This document shows, piece after piece, positions 29,995 to 39,470 of a DNA stretch of 64,000 nucleotides. The stretch is from positions 2,914,001 through 2,978,000 of the forward strand of contig NZ_CP028924.1 of NCBI RefSeq assembly GCF_003061515.1, given 5' to 3'. Both the position numbers and the translations under genes were made by a program. Each line of letters opens with the position of its first letter. Within the stretch, counting starts at the first letter, position 1. Source of the stretch: Colwellia sp. Arc7-D (GTDB lineage: Bacteria > Pseudomonadota > Gammaproteobacteria > Enterobacterales > Alteromonadaceae). Under the pieces are notes generated by a model. The model searched no databases. It was given only the letters and a program-made list of their open reading frames with translations, and was not told the DNA's origin.

Positions 29995-31149
29995 CTAAAT
30001 AGCGACAGTGAGCTGATATAATTGCTTTTTATATTTTCGTTTTTGTTTCGGCTCATGTAACCAAGGTAATGATGCTTCTAAGGTTGAAATTGCATATTGC
30101 ACCTTACCTTGTACTAGATAAACTTCGTGCAGTTCAAAATACGCTTGTTTGACATAAGGCGCTAGCTTAATCACTTTGCGGTAATATCGTTCTGCATCGC
30201 TATAGTCTTTGTTATAATTTGCAAACTGAGCTTTTTCTAACCAGTGATATGGATTAGGATCGTAAATATTTTCTATTTGAGATTTAACCTCTTTAGCGTC
30301 TTTTGACCTACCCTGCTGTTTCAATAAAGTAACATAATTATCTAACACACTAATATTGACATCATCACTTGCCATCGCGGCTAAATACAAACGTTCTGCA
30401 CTTTCAATATCACCTTTTTTCTTATGTAACAAAGCAAGTAAATTTATTGATGAGACATTACTCTCATCCAACATGTAAGCATGCTCGGCATAAATAAATG
30501 CGTTATCGAAGTCTTTTTGAATATAAAATTCAGCCCCTTTATTTATGTAATACATGGCTAAAAACTCATTTGAATTAACAGTTTTTGAACGAATATTACT
30601 TTCTTGTGGAAAATAGTCGATCACAATAGCAGGACGGTAAATGTAATAGTAATCTTCTTCTGCGATAAAGCTAGGATCGTATAGTAAAGATTGGACATGG
30701 CTTGAAGACAAAAGCACATTACCATGCTTTTCATAAATGGGTAGTGAGTTCATTTTTCGATAGTCTATTTCAACACCAGCCAATCTAGAAAATGCAGTGG
30801 TTAATATTGCTAGGCTCATACAGTTACCGCTATTTTTAGCCATAGCTTCACTGGCAGTATAAGTTTGCCCATAATAGGTAAATTGAGATAATTTATTTTC
30901 TAAGAATAGCCTTACACTTTCATGTGGCAAATAACCTTGAGCAATTTTTTGTTGATGAAACTTTAAAAAGGTTTGTTGCTGACGTTCAGTAAGTGCATAT
31001 AAGCTATCTTCAGAGAGTGCTAAGTTATTCAGTGAGAATAGATCACTATTTAAGCTAACCCTTGCTTGTTTTACTTTATTATCCTTAACACTCGAGCAAC
31101 CTAAGGATAGTACGATAGCAAAAGTTAAAAACCATTTTATATAATTCAT
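29995..31149 (-). CDS. TPR lipoprotein with transglutaminase-like N-terminal region
   Basis: I chose the ATG at 31149: AAGGA lies upstream and it begins a lipoprotein signal (LSLGC). A frame open from 31293 would bury that signal. 384 residues. The first half has SGNCMSLAILTTAFSRLAGV, which resembles the Cys-containing helix of transglutaminase/cysteine-protease-like domains, with a later HGNVLLSS and DYFPQ strand. From about residue 200 there are four or five TPR units (for example AFIYAEHAYMLDESN and DAERYYRKVIKLAP). Function unknown; perhaps an envelope scaffold or inactive peptidase. It is convergent with the thioredoxin-like gene. Confidence 0.65.
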   Translation of the reverse strand: MNYIKWFLTFAIVLSLGCSSVKDNKVKQARVSLNSDLFSLNNLALSEDSLYALTERQQQTFLKFHQQKIAQGYLPHESVRLFLENKLSQFTYYGQTYTASEAMAKNSGNCMSLAILTTAFSRLAGVEIDYRKMNSLPIYEKHGNVLLSSSHVQSLLYDPSFIAEEDYYYIYRPAIVIDYFPQESNIRSKTVNSNEFLAMYYINKGAEFYIQKDFDNAFIYAEHAYMLDESNVSSINLLALLHKKKGDIESAERLYLAAMASDDVNISVLDNYVTLLKQQGRSKDAKEVKSQIENIYDPNPYHWLEKAQFANYNKDYSDAERYYRKVIKLAPYVKQAYFELHEVYLVQGKVQYAISTLEASLPWLHEPKQKRKYKKQLYQLTVAI

Positions 31150-31478
31150 TTTCAAATCCTTATGCACAAATATAGCGTTTGATATGATTATTCCACTCAA
31201 TATACGAAAGTCATCGTAATTAATATTACAAATTAAACTACATTTTGTCGAGTGATTTTTAACCGCTGAAATATACAATGAATTAAATGTCATTTAAAAA
31301 CGGTTTTATATTATATATGACAGAGTTTTAACGCCCATACCGAGCCACTCATCGAATTTTTAAGTCATGCTCTTGTACATAACACTTGTGCAACATAGAA
31401 TCAGTGCAACTTCTTGGTGAGTTATCACCTTGAATTAACCTTATCAGCCCTTGGGCATAAACTAATAAAGGTCATTTA

Positions 31479-33626
31479 ATGAAAATTCGTTATCTAGCGC
31501 CATTGGCAATTGCTATCGCTTTAGCCGGTTGCCAACAAAACATAGATACTTCTAACGTTGTTGAAGTAGAACAAGTAGACATAACTGCAAGCAATCCATT
31601 TTTTTCTGAATATGATACACCTCATGGTATTCCTCCATTTGATAAAATCAAAAAAAGTCACTACTTACCTGCTTTTTATCATGGCATTGCACAAAATAAA
31701 CTAGAAGTAGATGCAATAACAAGAGTGAAATCACGCCCTACTTTTGAAAATACTATTGTAGCAATGGAAAAGTCAGGTGATTTTTTAAATAAAGTCAGTA
31801 ACACTTTTTATGGCCTAATAGGCTCAATGTCAGACGATGAAATGCGCGCTATTGCAAAAGAGATATCACCAAAGCTTTCTGCTTTAGGTGATGACATTGC
31901 ACTTAACGACGCACTATTCATGCGCGTAAAAGACGTTTATAACAATCAAGATAAATTCAATTTACGTACAGAACAAAAGCTTTTATTAGAAAAAACCTAT
32001 AAAAGCTTCGTTAGAGGTGGTGCCAACCTAAACGATGCTGACAAGCTCACACTGCGTGATTTAAATGAAAAGCTTAGTGGTTTAAGTTTAAAGTTTGGAG
32101 AGAACTTGCTTGCGGAAACTAACGGCTTTGAAATGGTCATTGACAACAAAGCTGATTTAGCAGGTTTACCTGATGATATTATTGCGGCGGCAAGTGAAAC
32201 AGCAACAACTCGCGGACATGAAGGTAAATGGGTATTCACCACGCATCGCCCAAGTAAAAATCCATTTTTAACCTACTCAAGCAACCGTAAACTGCGTGAA
32301 ACCATCTATAAAGGTTATACCATGCGTGGTAATAACGACAATGCCAATAACAACCAAGCTATTGCCAGCGAGATGGCGAGCCTTCGTTTTCAAAAAGCAC
32401 AGTTGTTAGGCTATAAAACTCACGCACACTTTGTGCTTGAAAATGCCACGGCAAAAACACCAGAAAATGTTTTCGAATTATTGAATAAAGTATGGCCTGC
32501 TGCTCTTGAGCGTGCAAAAGAAGAAACGGCTGATATTCAAAAAATGATTGATGCACAAGGTGGCAACTTCAAAGTAGCTGCATGGGATTGGTGGTATTAC
32601 TCTGAAAAAATTCGTAAAGAACGCTTTGATATTGACGCGTCAGAAACCAAACCTTATTTTTCACTAGAAGCGACTCTACAAGGTGTTTTCTTTACCGCAG
32701 AAAAACTTTGGGGTGTTACTTTTAAAGAGCGCGACGACTTACCTAAATATCATCCAGAAGTTCGTACATTTGAAGTGTACGATCGTGACGAAAGTTACAT
32801 TGGTGTATTTATGACAGATCACTACGTTCGTGAAAGCAAACGTGGCGGTGCCTGGATGAGCAGCTTCCGTAAGCAATATCGTATGAACGGTGAAGATGTT
32901 ACGCCTATTATTTATAATGTCTTAAACTATCCTCGTCCTGTTGGCGACAAACCTACGTTACTAACCTTTGATCAAGCATCAACCTTATTCCATGAATTTG
33001 GTCATGCGATTCAAGGTTTATTATCAGATGGCTATTATCGCTCACAAACCGGTACTGCATTGCCTAGAGACTATGTTGAATACCCTTCTCAAGTCATGGA
33101 AAACTGGATGACTGAGCCTGAAGTATTAGCAAACTTTGCTAAACACTATCAAACAGGTGAAGTTATTCCTCAAGCATTGGTTGAAAAAATTCAAGCTTCT
33201 GGCAAGTTCAATCAAGGTTTTGGCACCACTGAGTACTTATCAGCTGCATTACTTGATATGAGCTGGCACTCATTAGAAACAGCTGAGCTACAAGATGCTA
33301 ATGCTTTTGAGCAAAAGGTATTAAAAGAAATTGGCCTGATTGAACAAATCGCGCCTAGATATAAAACAGGTTATTACTCTCACATATTTTCTGGTGGTTA
33401 TTCAGCTGGATATTACGGTTATATTTGGTCAAACATCTATGATGCTGATACTTGGTTAGCCTTTAAAGAAAATGGCATATTCGATCAAAAAACTGCTGAG
33501 TTATACCGTAAACATGTATTGGAAAGTGGTGGAACTGACGATCCAACTATTATGTATCGTCGATTCAGAGGCCAAGATCCAAAAGTAGAGCCTTTACTAG
33601 AACGTCGAGGTTTAACAAGTAAATAA
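31479..33626 (+). CDS. dcp: M3 family peptidyl-dipeptidase, lipoprotein
   Basis: A zinc oligopeptidase that removes C-terminal dipeptides from small peptides. The zinc motif HEFGHAIQG (H505-E506-H509) and the substrate-binding segment ending GGYSAGYYGY are visible, with the VEYPSQVMENW block of the Dcp subfamily. 715 residues, about 35 more than E. coli Dcp, because it starts with a lipoprotein signal (ALAGC, Cys18). It is therefore predicted to act on peptides in the periplasm or at the outer membrane. Followed by a strong terminator. Confidence 0.9.
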   Translation: MKIRYLAPLAIAIALAGCQQNIDTSNVVEVEQVDITASNPFFSEYDTPHGIPPFDKIKKSHYLPAFYHGIAQNKLEVDAITRVKSRPTFENTIVAMEKSGDFLNKVSNTFYGLIGSMSDDEMRAIAKEISPKLSALGDDIALNDALFMRVKDVYNNQDKFNLRTEQKLLLEKTYKSFVRGGANLNDADKLTLRDLNEKLSGLSLKFGENLLAETNGFEMVIDNKADLAGLPDDIIAAASETATTRGHEGKWVFTTHRPSKNPFLTYSSNRKLRETIYKGYTMRGNNDNANNNQAIASEMASLRFQKAQLLGYKTHAHFVLENATAKTPENVFELLNKVWPAALERAKEETADIQKMIDAQGGNFKVAAWDWWYYSEKIRKERFDIDASETKPYFSLEATLQGVFFTAEKLWGVTFKERDDLPKYHPEVRTFEVYDRDESYIGVFMTDHYVRESKRGGAWMSSFRKQYRMNGEDVTPIIYNVLNYPRPVGDKPTLLTFDQASTLFHEFGHAIQGLLSDGYYRSQTGTALPRDYVEYPSQVMENWMTEPEVLANFAKHYQTGEVIPQALVEKIQASGKFNQGFGTTEYLSAALLDMSWHSLETAELQDANAFEQKVLKEIGLIEQIAPRYKTGYYSHIFSGGYSAGYYGYIWSNIYDADTWLAFKENGIFDQKTAELYRKHVLESGGTDDPTIMYRRFRGQDPKVEPLLERRGLTSK

Positions 33627-33653
33627 GATAAAATTTAACTGTTAACTAAACGA

Positions 33654-33683
33654 AAAAAGGGTCGCTAAATAGCGACCCTTTTT
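33654..33683. terminator. Terminator between dcp and the DUF3010 gene
   Basis: A 13-bp stem AAAAAGGGTCGCT/AGCGACCCTTTTT around AAAT; T/A tracts on both sides suit the two convergent genes. Confidence 0.9.
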
Positions 33684-33707
33684 ATTAACTGTTTATAACA
33701 TTTGTAT

Positions 33708-34145
33708 TTATTGTAAATACATACTGCCTTCAAAAAAAGCAAATACTGTTTCAAACGCACTTTCTTGATATTGCTTTAAACCTGTATCACGAAAGTCGAT
33801 ATCTACTTGGCTGCGTGTTAATGCTTTTTTGATAAAAGTACCCGCCAATATTTCTACAGGTAAATCTTTTATCAATTGAATGGCTGCTTCTAATTTAAAG
33901 CCAACTGGACCACCCGAAAACTTGCCTTTTAAAGCTCGGCCTCTAATAACCACTTTATCAACTTTATAATCTTCCATCAGTTTGGCAAAAGCAAACTGAA
34001 AGTATTGTACTTGCTCTGCATCACCAGCATCAACAAGACTAATTTTTTGTACGCGCGTTTTTGGTATGTCGTACAACCCACTTTCCCGCGACATGATACA
34101 AATAATTGCATCGTTACCTTTTAATTCAACACCACATATTTTCAT
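33708..34145 (-). CDS. DUF3010 family protein
   Basis: A 145-residue cytosolic protein matching the DUF3010 family of marine gammaproteobacteria: it begins MKICGVELKGNDAIIC and has the basic VVIRGRALKGKFSGGPVGFKLEAAIQ region (quoted here only as VVIRGR and KGKFSGG) and a YQESAFETVFAF C-terminus. The alternating strands with an early Gly-Val-Glu resemble an RNase H/actin-like fold; that is inference. Function unknown. Single gene between dcp and tapT, with no coupling to either. Confidence 0.75.
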   Translation of the reverse strand: MKICGVELKGNDAIICIMSRESGLYDIPKTRVQKISLVDAGDAEQVQYFQFAFAKLMEDYKVDKVVIRGRALKGKFSGGPVGFKLEAAIQLIKDLPVEILAGTFIKKALTRSQVDIDFRDTGLKQYQESAFETVFAFFEGSMYLQ

Positions 34146-34245
34146 AAATTAACCTCGTTTCAATAATGTGCATTATTATAAAATAGTTTTGCTTTAGCTG
34201 CAGTGTTTTCATGCATTTAAAATTAAGCTTTTAGAATAAACTGCT

Positions 34246-35016
34246 TTAGTTCGTTATATCTTTAGCCAAAGTGATGCCATTAAGTTTGGCAAACGCTGTG
34301 TAATCTGCCACAGCATTTGGATTAGCTTTATTTATTTGGCAAACACCGCGTTGATATTGATAACTAAAAACATCAAACCAAAGATCGAGTAAATCAGCAT
34401 TAGTTTGCTCTCCTGCTAGAGATAAAACCTGTGCAGCGACTTCAGCTGTCGCTAATTCTGTATTATTAGCCGCCAAACGAATTTGATAACGTGAGCTAAG
34501 CTCTGTCGAGTCCTCCGGCGTTTTTGGAGTAAATGACACTACAGGCAAGTTTTGTAAATAAGGACTGCGGCGAAACATTTTTTTAGCTTCTCGCCAACTA
34601 CCATCCAGCATAATAAATAACGGTCGTTTTCCTGATGTGACTGTAATTTCATTATCGAAAATTTCACGTTCTTCACCCGCATAAGCTTTTGGAAAAACGA
34701 CCATAGGTTGCCACATAGGATCATTTAATAAACTAATAATATCGGGGTTTACTTGGGTTCTTGACCAAAGAAAGGCAAAGCTGTCTGGTATCAAATCTGC
34801 GATTAACTTTCCGGTATTACTCGGTTTTAATACTTCAGTATCGTACATCAACATCAAAAATCCGGCTTGTGAGCTAACCTTTGGTGCTAAAGCGCAAATA
34901 CAAAAAGGCTTTGCTAAACGGCACAGTTCACAGCGAATAACGCGCTGACCTCTCGACTTATAGGTAGTTGTGCTTAAGCTTTTACGATATTGGTGGAGTT
35001 GCTGTACAGCGTGCAT
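34246..35016 (-). CDS. tapT: tRNA-uridine aminocarboxypropyltransferase (DTW domain)
   Basis: A DTW-domain enzyme that transfers the 3-amino-3-carboxypropyl group of SAM to U47 of tRNA (acp3U). It has an N-terminal zinc-binding cysteine cluster (RCELCRLAKPFCIC), the ending of which leads into the DTW core; the family's D-G-S/T-W motif is LDGSWREAKKM, followed by PYLQNLPVVSF and SSRYQIR. 256 residues (E. coli YfiP 232). A single gene. The assignment to TapT rather than another DTW protein rests on the single-domain form and Cys cluster. Confidence 0.82.
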   Translation of the reverse strand: MHAVQQLHQYRKSLSTTTYKSRGQRVIRCELCRLAKPFCICALAPKVSSQAGFLMLMYDTEVLKPSNTGKLIADLIPDSFAFLWSRTQVNPDIISLLNDPMWQPMVVFPKAYAGEEREIFDNEITVTSGKRPLFIMLDGSWREAKKMFRRSPYLQNLPVVSFTPKTPEDSTELSSRYQIRLAANNTELATAEVAAQVLSLAGEQTNADLLDLWFDVFSYQYQRGVCQINKANPNAVADYTAFAKLNGITLAKDITN

Positions 35017-35079
35017 AAAATATATATCAGGGCTATTGAGGGCGCTACTTTAACGTGCACCTACTTTATTGGCAATAAA

Positions 35080-35108
35080 AAAGCGTAACCTAAACCCGGT
35101 TACGCTTT
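35080..35108 (-). terminator. Terminator of the DUF2884 gene
   Basis: An 11-bp stem AAAGCGTAACC/GGTTACGCTTT with a 7-nt loop; on the minus strand it runs into TTTTTT. It lies 90 bp beyond the DUF2884 stop codon. Confidence 0.85.
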
Positions 35109-35197
35109 AACTGTTTTGTATCCATCTAATATTTATGCGGTATCTATCTTTAACACAATGTAAAACTAAAAATGGTTAAGTAATGATAAACAATAGT

Positions 35198-36001
35198 TTA
35201 GATCTCATTATGGCTTGTTTTTATACTCGCGGTAATAAAATCATAATCAGCAATTTCATTAATACTATTTCTTAATTGCTCTTCCATTTCATCAATCACA
35301 ATGATCGACTGACATAGCGCTTCACCTCGTTTTTCTATGCTCTCACTTCGAGTTTCCATTTCGTTGCCAATGAGTTCACCAAAATTATCCATTTTAGTTT
35401 CAAAGGCGTCCATATCTCCACCTGAAAACAGTATTTCTTGGCCCACTGCAATCATTAAAGTCCCTAAAGAGTTTTTGATCGTACTTTCTACCGCAGATTC
35501 AATTCTTTGCTCAAAATCATCACCAAAAAAATCTTTCCCTGAAAAGCCCTCTTCATCAATATAGAAACTATTTTGGTTATTAAATTCAGCGTTAACTTCG
35601 CCACGAATACTGATTAATTGTGTAGTGAGATCAGAACTGACGTTATTGCCTTCGCCTAATAATTCGTTAAAAGCGAGATTAACGCCGTCAATGGCTAAAT
35701 CTATAGCGTCTAAGGCGATGCTTTTGACTTCAGGTACAACATCACGAATATGGCTTGAATAGTCACGTAGCAATGATTTTTGATGAGATGTTAACGTAAC
35801 TTCCTTACCTTTGATCAGCAATGTATCATTGTTTGCAATGGTATAAAGTGACGATTTATTTTTAGAAAATACGATTTCTGTATCACTGATATTAATGCCA
35901 CCATTTAAGTCAACATTACATGCTTCACTCGAAAAAGAATTATCGTGCGCATAAGTTAAAGTACTTGCCATCATTAGTGCTGTTGCAATCAATGTTTTCA
36001 T
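35198..36001 (-). CDS. DUF2884 (YggN-like) exported protein
   Basis: A 267-residue protein with a signal peptide (cleavage near TYA, about residue 18), then the YggN-like pattern: an early Cys, a strand-rich start (NGGINISDTEIVF), and long acidic helices to the end with a second Cys (EALCQSI) for a possible disulfide. E. coli YggN belongs to the same family and has no known role. Single gene with its own terminator. Confidence 0.75.
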   Translation of the reverse strand: MKTLIATALMMASTLTYAHDNSFSSEACNVDLNGGINISDTEIVFSKNKSSLYTIANNDTLLIKGKEVTLTSHQKSLLRDYSSHIRDVVPEVKSIALDAIDLAIDGVNLAFNELLGEGNNVSSDLTTQLISIRGEVNAEFNNQNSFYIDEEGFSGKDFFGDDFEQRIESAVESTIKNSLGTLMIAVGQEILFSGGDMDAFETKMDNFGELIGNEMETRSESIEKRGEALCQSIIVIDEMEEQLRNSINEIADYDFITASIKTSHNEI

Positions 36002-36209
36002 CTTAATCTTCCTTTATAATTAAACGTTTCAATAGCGGCTTGAATGAAATAAAAACCGCCAGTTAACCAGTTTATTTACAAGTCTGATGCCAAGATTAAA
36101 ATACCTTTAATATCAACAAGTAAGAAAAACATATTAATTTAAAGATAAATAGATTAAACGATAACTTGGCGAGATTATTAACTTTATGGTTAATTTAACA
36201 ACTAACATT

Positions 36210-37382
36210 TTAGGAGTAAGAGGTGGTATTTATATAACTTAATCGTTGCATTTCAAAAAGGCGTGAGCGACAGCGGGCGAATTCAAAATTAAGTTGTGTA
36301 CCTTGATAAAGTTCAGCAATATCAACATCTGCAGTAACAATTAAGCGAACACCTCGGTCATAAAATTCATCGACAAGCGCGATAAAACGACGAGCCTCAT
36401 CATCCAAGCCTCTTAATTGCCCCATTACTACACCACTTCGTTGATAACCATCTTCAACACCAGAAAATACAGCAGGGATTAATTCGCCACTAAATTGTGG
36501 CACATTACTGATAAGTACATTGGTAAAACGATCTGCTAGCTTGATATAGTCTCTTTGGCTTCGAGGGCTTGAACACAGCGCCATGAAATCAAACCAAATA
36601 GTATTATCACTGCTCGCCCTAAAGGCTATAGCCCTATTATTAATAAAAATATTATCATTATAACGAACGTTACCTACGACTAACGCTTTAAAATGATTTG
36701 TTAAAAAGTGACTTTCAGTGTCACCCCCTATATTAAAATCTCGATATATAAAGTTATTGATATCTGTTTTTAATAATCGATGATCATCAGGTCCGTCGAT
36801 TGATATAACCTGACAGTAGTGATTAATAATATCAATTGTCGGCAAAAAACGTTCACGTTGTAAGCCATTTTTATAGAGCTGCTCTGGTGGACAGTTTGAC
36901 GTTACCACTAAAGTAATACCGTTTGATAACATGGCACTAAGTAAACCCGCTAATAACATAGCATCACCAATATCATTGACAAAAAATTCATCAAAGCAGA
37001 GTACATCAACCTCAGTAGTCCAAATATTTGCAATAACTGCCAATGGATTATCTTTACCACTATGTTCGCTTAAAAGCTGATGAACACTTTCCATAAAATG
37101 ATGGAAATGAATACGCCTTTTACGAGTTATGCTAAGTTGCTGATAAAATAAATCCATTAACATGGTTTTTCCGCGACCTACACGACCATGAAAGTAGATG
37201 CCTTGAATAGGTTCACACTTGGTAAATAAATTTTTTACTGTGGTAATTACTGATATTTTTTTTGGTGGGTGTGTTAATTTTTTTGAAAGGTTATCTAAAG
37301 CAACGGCTGCTTTATACTGCTCGGTATCGGGTGTAAGCTTTTTGTGTTTTATTAGTTGCTGGTATTGCTCAAGCACTGACAT
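36210..37382 (-). CDS. zapE: Cell division protein ZapE (AFG1-like ATPase)
   Basis: An AAA-like ATPase that in E. coli joins the late divisome and modulates the Z ring. Walker A is GRVGRGKT and Walker B is VLCFDEFFVNDIGDAM; the TLVVTSNCPPEQLYKNGLQRERF block is the sensor-1/arginine-finger region. 390 residues (E. coli 375). The ATG has no visible ribosome-binding site and lies only 22 bp beyond the T run of the csp terminator, so its own promoter must overlap the csp 3' region, perhaps with TATACT (minus strand, about 37460) as -10. This start still matches the family N-terminus. Confidence 0.92.
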   Translation of the reverse strand: MSVLEQYQQLIKHKKLTPDTEQYKAAVALDNLSKKLTHPPKKISVITTVKNLFTKCEPIQGIYFHGRVGRGKTMLMDLFYQQLSITRKRRIHFHHFMESVHQLLSEHSGKDNPLAVIANIWTTEVDVLCFDEFFVNDIGDAMLLAGLLSAMLSNGITLVVTSNCPPEQLYKNGLQRERFLPTIDIINHYCQVISIDGPDDHRLLKTDINNFIYRDFNIGGDTESHFLTNHFKALVVGNVRYNDNIFINNRAIAFRASSDNTIWFDFMALCSSPRSQRDYIKLADRFTNVLISNVPQFSGELIPAVFSGVEDGYQRSGVVMGQLRGLDDEARRFIALVDEFYDRGVRLIVTADVDIAELYQGTQLNFEFARCRSRLFEMQRLSYINTTSYS

Positions 37383-37404
37383 AGTTTTATTTATTTACAG
37401 ACAC

Positions 37405-37430
37405 AAAAAAGGGCAGACTAATGTCTCCCC
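37405..37430 (-). terminator. Terminator of the cold-shock gene
   Basis: Minus strand: an 8-bp stem GGGGAGAC/GTCTGCCC (one mismatch) with loop ATTA, followed by T6. It sits directly before zapE. Confidence 0.8.
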
Positions 37431-37483
37431 TCTTTTTAACACTGTTAATATTTTAGCTAGTATAACCAGCTAAGAAATATTAA

Positions 37484-37693
37484 TTAAAGTGCTACGATGT
37501 TCTCAGCTTGAGGACCTTTTTGACCTTGAGTAACAGTAAACTGTACTTTTTGGCCTTCAGCAAGAGTTTTAAAACCGTCGCCAGAGATTGCAGAGAAATG
37601 TGCGAAAACGTCTGGACCAGACTCTTGCTCGATGAAACCAAAGCCTTTAGACTCGTTAAACCATTTTACTGTACCAGTAGTTGTATTAGACAT
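37484..37693 (-). CDS. CspA-family cold-shock protein
   Basis: A 69-residue single OB-fold protein that binds single-stranded RNA and DNA; acts as an RNA chaperone at low temperature. RNP1 is KGFGFI and RNP2 is VFAHF, and the sequence begins with the standard [11 protein letters not shown]. The leader is about 145 nt long, from a good promoter at 37845-37872. A long 5' UTR is characteristic of cold-induced csp genes. Which paralogue (CspA, C, D, E) cannot be told by eye. Confidence 0.93.
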   Translation of the reverse strand: MSNTTTGTVKWFNESKGFGFIEQESGPDVFAHFSAISGDGFKTLAEGQKVQFTVTQGQKGPQAENIVAL

Positions 37694-37844
37694 TTTATTA
37701 TCCTATTTATTCGTAATTGATGCCTCAAAAATAAGGCGATGTTGCAGAGAGTGTTGCTATTACTTATTAAACAGGACGAGCTACTTACTAATATAACTGC
37801 GAAACTTTGTACATAAATATAGGTCTTACTTTCTAGCTGGACGT

Positions 37845-37872
37845 ATTGTATCTAGTTTCTAGCAATAGTCAA
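37845..37872 (-). promoter_or_regulatory. Promoter of the cold-shock gene with long leader
   Basis: Minus-strand -35 TTGACT (37867-37872), 16-nt spacer, -10 TACAAT (37845-37850). The start point near 37838 gives a leader of about 145 nt to the ATG, long enough for a CspA-type thermosensing 5' UTR. Confidence 0.65.
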
Positions 37873-37948
37873 CCTGTTTAGAATAAAAGTATCAAATACT
37901 GATAAATAATATTTTAAATAGATGATTAAATCTTCTAGCTACAACTTA

Positions 37949-38464
37949 CTAGGTTTTCACGAAAACCGTATTATTAGTGTCTCGACTGCGTTTAATTAGA
38001 TCGTCATTAGCCACTAAATGCTTCGACTTTGCTAAACGGTCATAAAGTAAAACATTAACGCTCGCGGCTAAGTTCATACAGCCTATTGTTGGCACATACA
38101 CTACAGCGTCAGCAACGTTAATAACCTCCTGAGCTATGGTGCCATCTTCAGGGCCAAAAATGTAGAGTGCCTTTTCTGGGTGTTCAAACTCAGGTAACGG
38201 TATCGCTCCTTCCACTAAATCGACACAAACAATGCGTAAATCGGAAGGTATATCATGAATTAATGAATCAACAGCATTTAATGGAATATTTTTTAATGCA
38301 TCTTTTGTATCGGTATGAAATTTTGCTGCGCGGGCATATCTAACACCGGTGTAACGCACTTCATCTGCTTGATAGCATCCAGCAGCACGCATTACCGCAC
38401 CAACATTGGTCGGGCTTTTCGGGTCAGTTAAACCAATAACAACCTGTTCAGTCTTTAATTTCAT
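37949..38464 (-). CDS. TrmH/SpoU-family RNA 2'-O-methyltransferase
   Basis: A 171-residue SPOUT methyltransferase with the three family motifs: NVGAVMRAAG near the N-terminus, IFGPEDGTI, and VPTIGCMNLAASVNVLLYDRL at the C-terminal knot that binds SAM. It has no extra RNA-binding domain, so it is like the small TrmL-type enzymes, but the substrate cannot be read from the sequence. Conserved in marine Alteromonadales next to varied genes. Single gene. Confidence 0.83.
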   Translation of the reverse strand: MKLKTEQVVIGLTDPKSPTNVGAVMRAAGCYQADEVRYTGVRYARAAKFHTDTKDALKNIPLNAVDSLIHDIPSDLRIVCVDLVEGAIPLPEFEHPEKALYIFGPEDGTIAQEVINVADAVVYVPTIGCMNLAASVNVLLYDRLAKSKHLVANDDLIKRSRDTNNTVFVKT

Positions 38465-38653
38465 CTATCCTTCACTTTATATTTTGCAGCATAATTTTTC
38501 GCAATTTTGCGCTGACGACGTTAATACTACAAGGGAATTTTTAAAAATTTGAAGTCAACATTATAGCTGCTAAAATTTTTCAACTATCTATATAAGTTAT
38601 CTGATAGCATTTGGTAAGCAAGTTTTAAAGATTAATCAATTTAGGTTTATAAA

Positions 38654-39268
38654 ATGAAAACTAAAACAAACATATTAGCACTCATATTTTCCACTAGTAT
38701 CATCTCCTTTGTTAATGTTGCTATGGCAACTGAAGCACCGTTAGTCTCGATAGAAACCCATGATAGTTTTTTTAATAGTATTAAGGCTCACTGTGATAAA
38801 GCCTATCAAGGCCAAGTAACTATTGATAACGCGAGCGGTGATAGTTTTGCTAACAAAGATTTAATCATGCACGTTCGAAAATGCTCAGAAGATAAACTCG
38901 AAATACCTTTTCATGTTGGTGACGATGCCTCGCGAACTTGGATTATCACCAAAACAGGTTCAGGTTTATCATTAAAGCATGATCATCGTCATCGTGATGG
39001 TAGTCATGATGAAAGTACTATGTATGGCGGTCACACAACAGATGCAGGCTGGGATCAAGCACAATCATTTCCCGCTGATGAATACTCAAAACAATTATTT
39101 GTTAGTACCGGGATTCCGCAATCAGCAGGCAATACTTGGCAGATGTATATCTACCCTGATAAATTTACTTATAGACTGATTCGACAAGGGCGAGAGTTTC
39201 GCGTTGACTTTGATCTAACCGCACCTGTAACACCACCACCTGCGCCTTGGGGATACAGTGACGAATAG
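38654..39268 (+). CDS. Exported protein of unknown function with a His/Asp-rich loop
   Basis: I do not recognise a characterised family. 204 residues with a signal peptide (cleavage near AMA, about residue 25). The mature protein has two cysteines (AHCDKAY and RKCSED) about 35 residues apart and a striking loop, HDHRHRDGSHDE, followed by YGGHTTDAGWDQAQSFPAD. The rest looks strand-rich with aromatic residues, ending in a proline-rich tail (PVTPPPAPWGYSDE). The loop could bind a divalent metal; that is inference. Monocistronic, followed by its own hairpin. Confidence 0.6.
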   Translation: MKTKTNILALIFSTSIISFVNVAMATEAPLVSIETHDSFFNSIKAHCDKAYQGQVTIDNASGDSFANKDLIMHVRKCSEDKLEIPFHVGDDASRTWIITKTGSGLSLKHDHRHRDGSHDESTMYGGHTTDAGWDQAQSFPADEYSKQLFVSTGIPQSAGNTWQMYIYPDKFTYRLIRQGREFRVDFDLTAPVTPPPAPWGYSDE

Positions 39269-39372
39269 TGTTAATAAATAAACCCTAACTTAAAGCAGGC
39301 AATTACACTTTGCAGACTGACATAATTAATTACATTTAACAGTCCTAGCACGGCCTCATTTTAGGAACTTTA

Positions 39373-39411
39373 AAATAACGACTCGGTCAAAAGCCAAGTC
39401 GTTATTTTTTT
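39373..39411 (+). terminator. Terminator after the His-rich exported protein
   Basis: Stem AAATAACGACT / AGTCGTTATTT with an inner GG/CC pairing, followed by T7 and an AT-rich tail. Confidence 0.75.
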
Positions 39412-39470
39412 ATTATTAAGAAAATATTAATAATATTTATTAATTTCACCTATCACTTCAGAGGCTTGTT

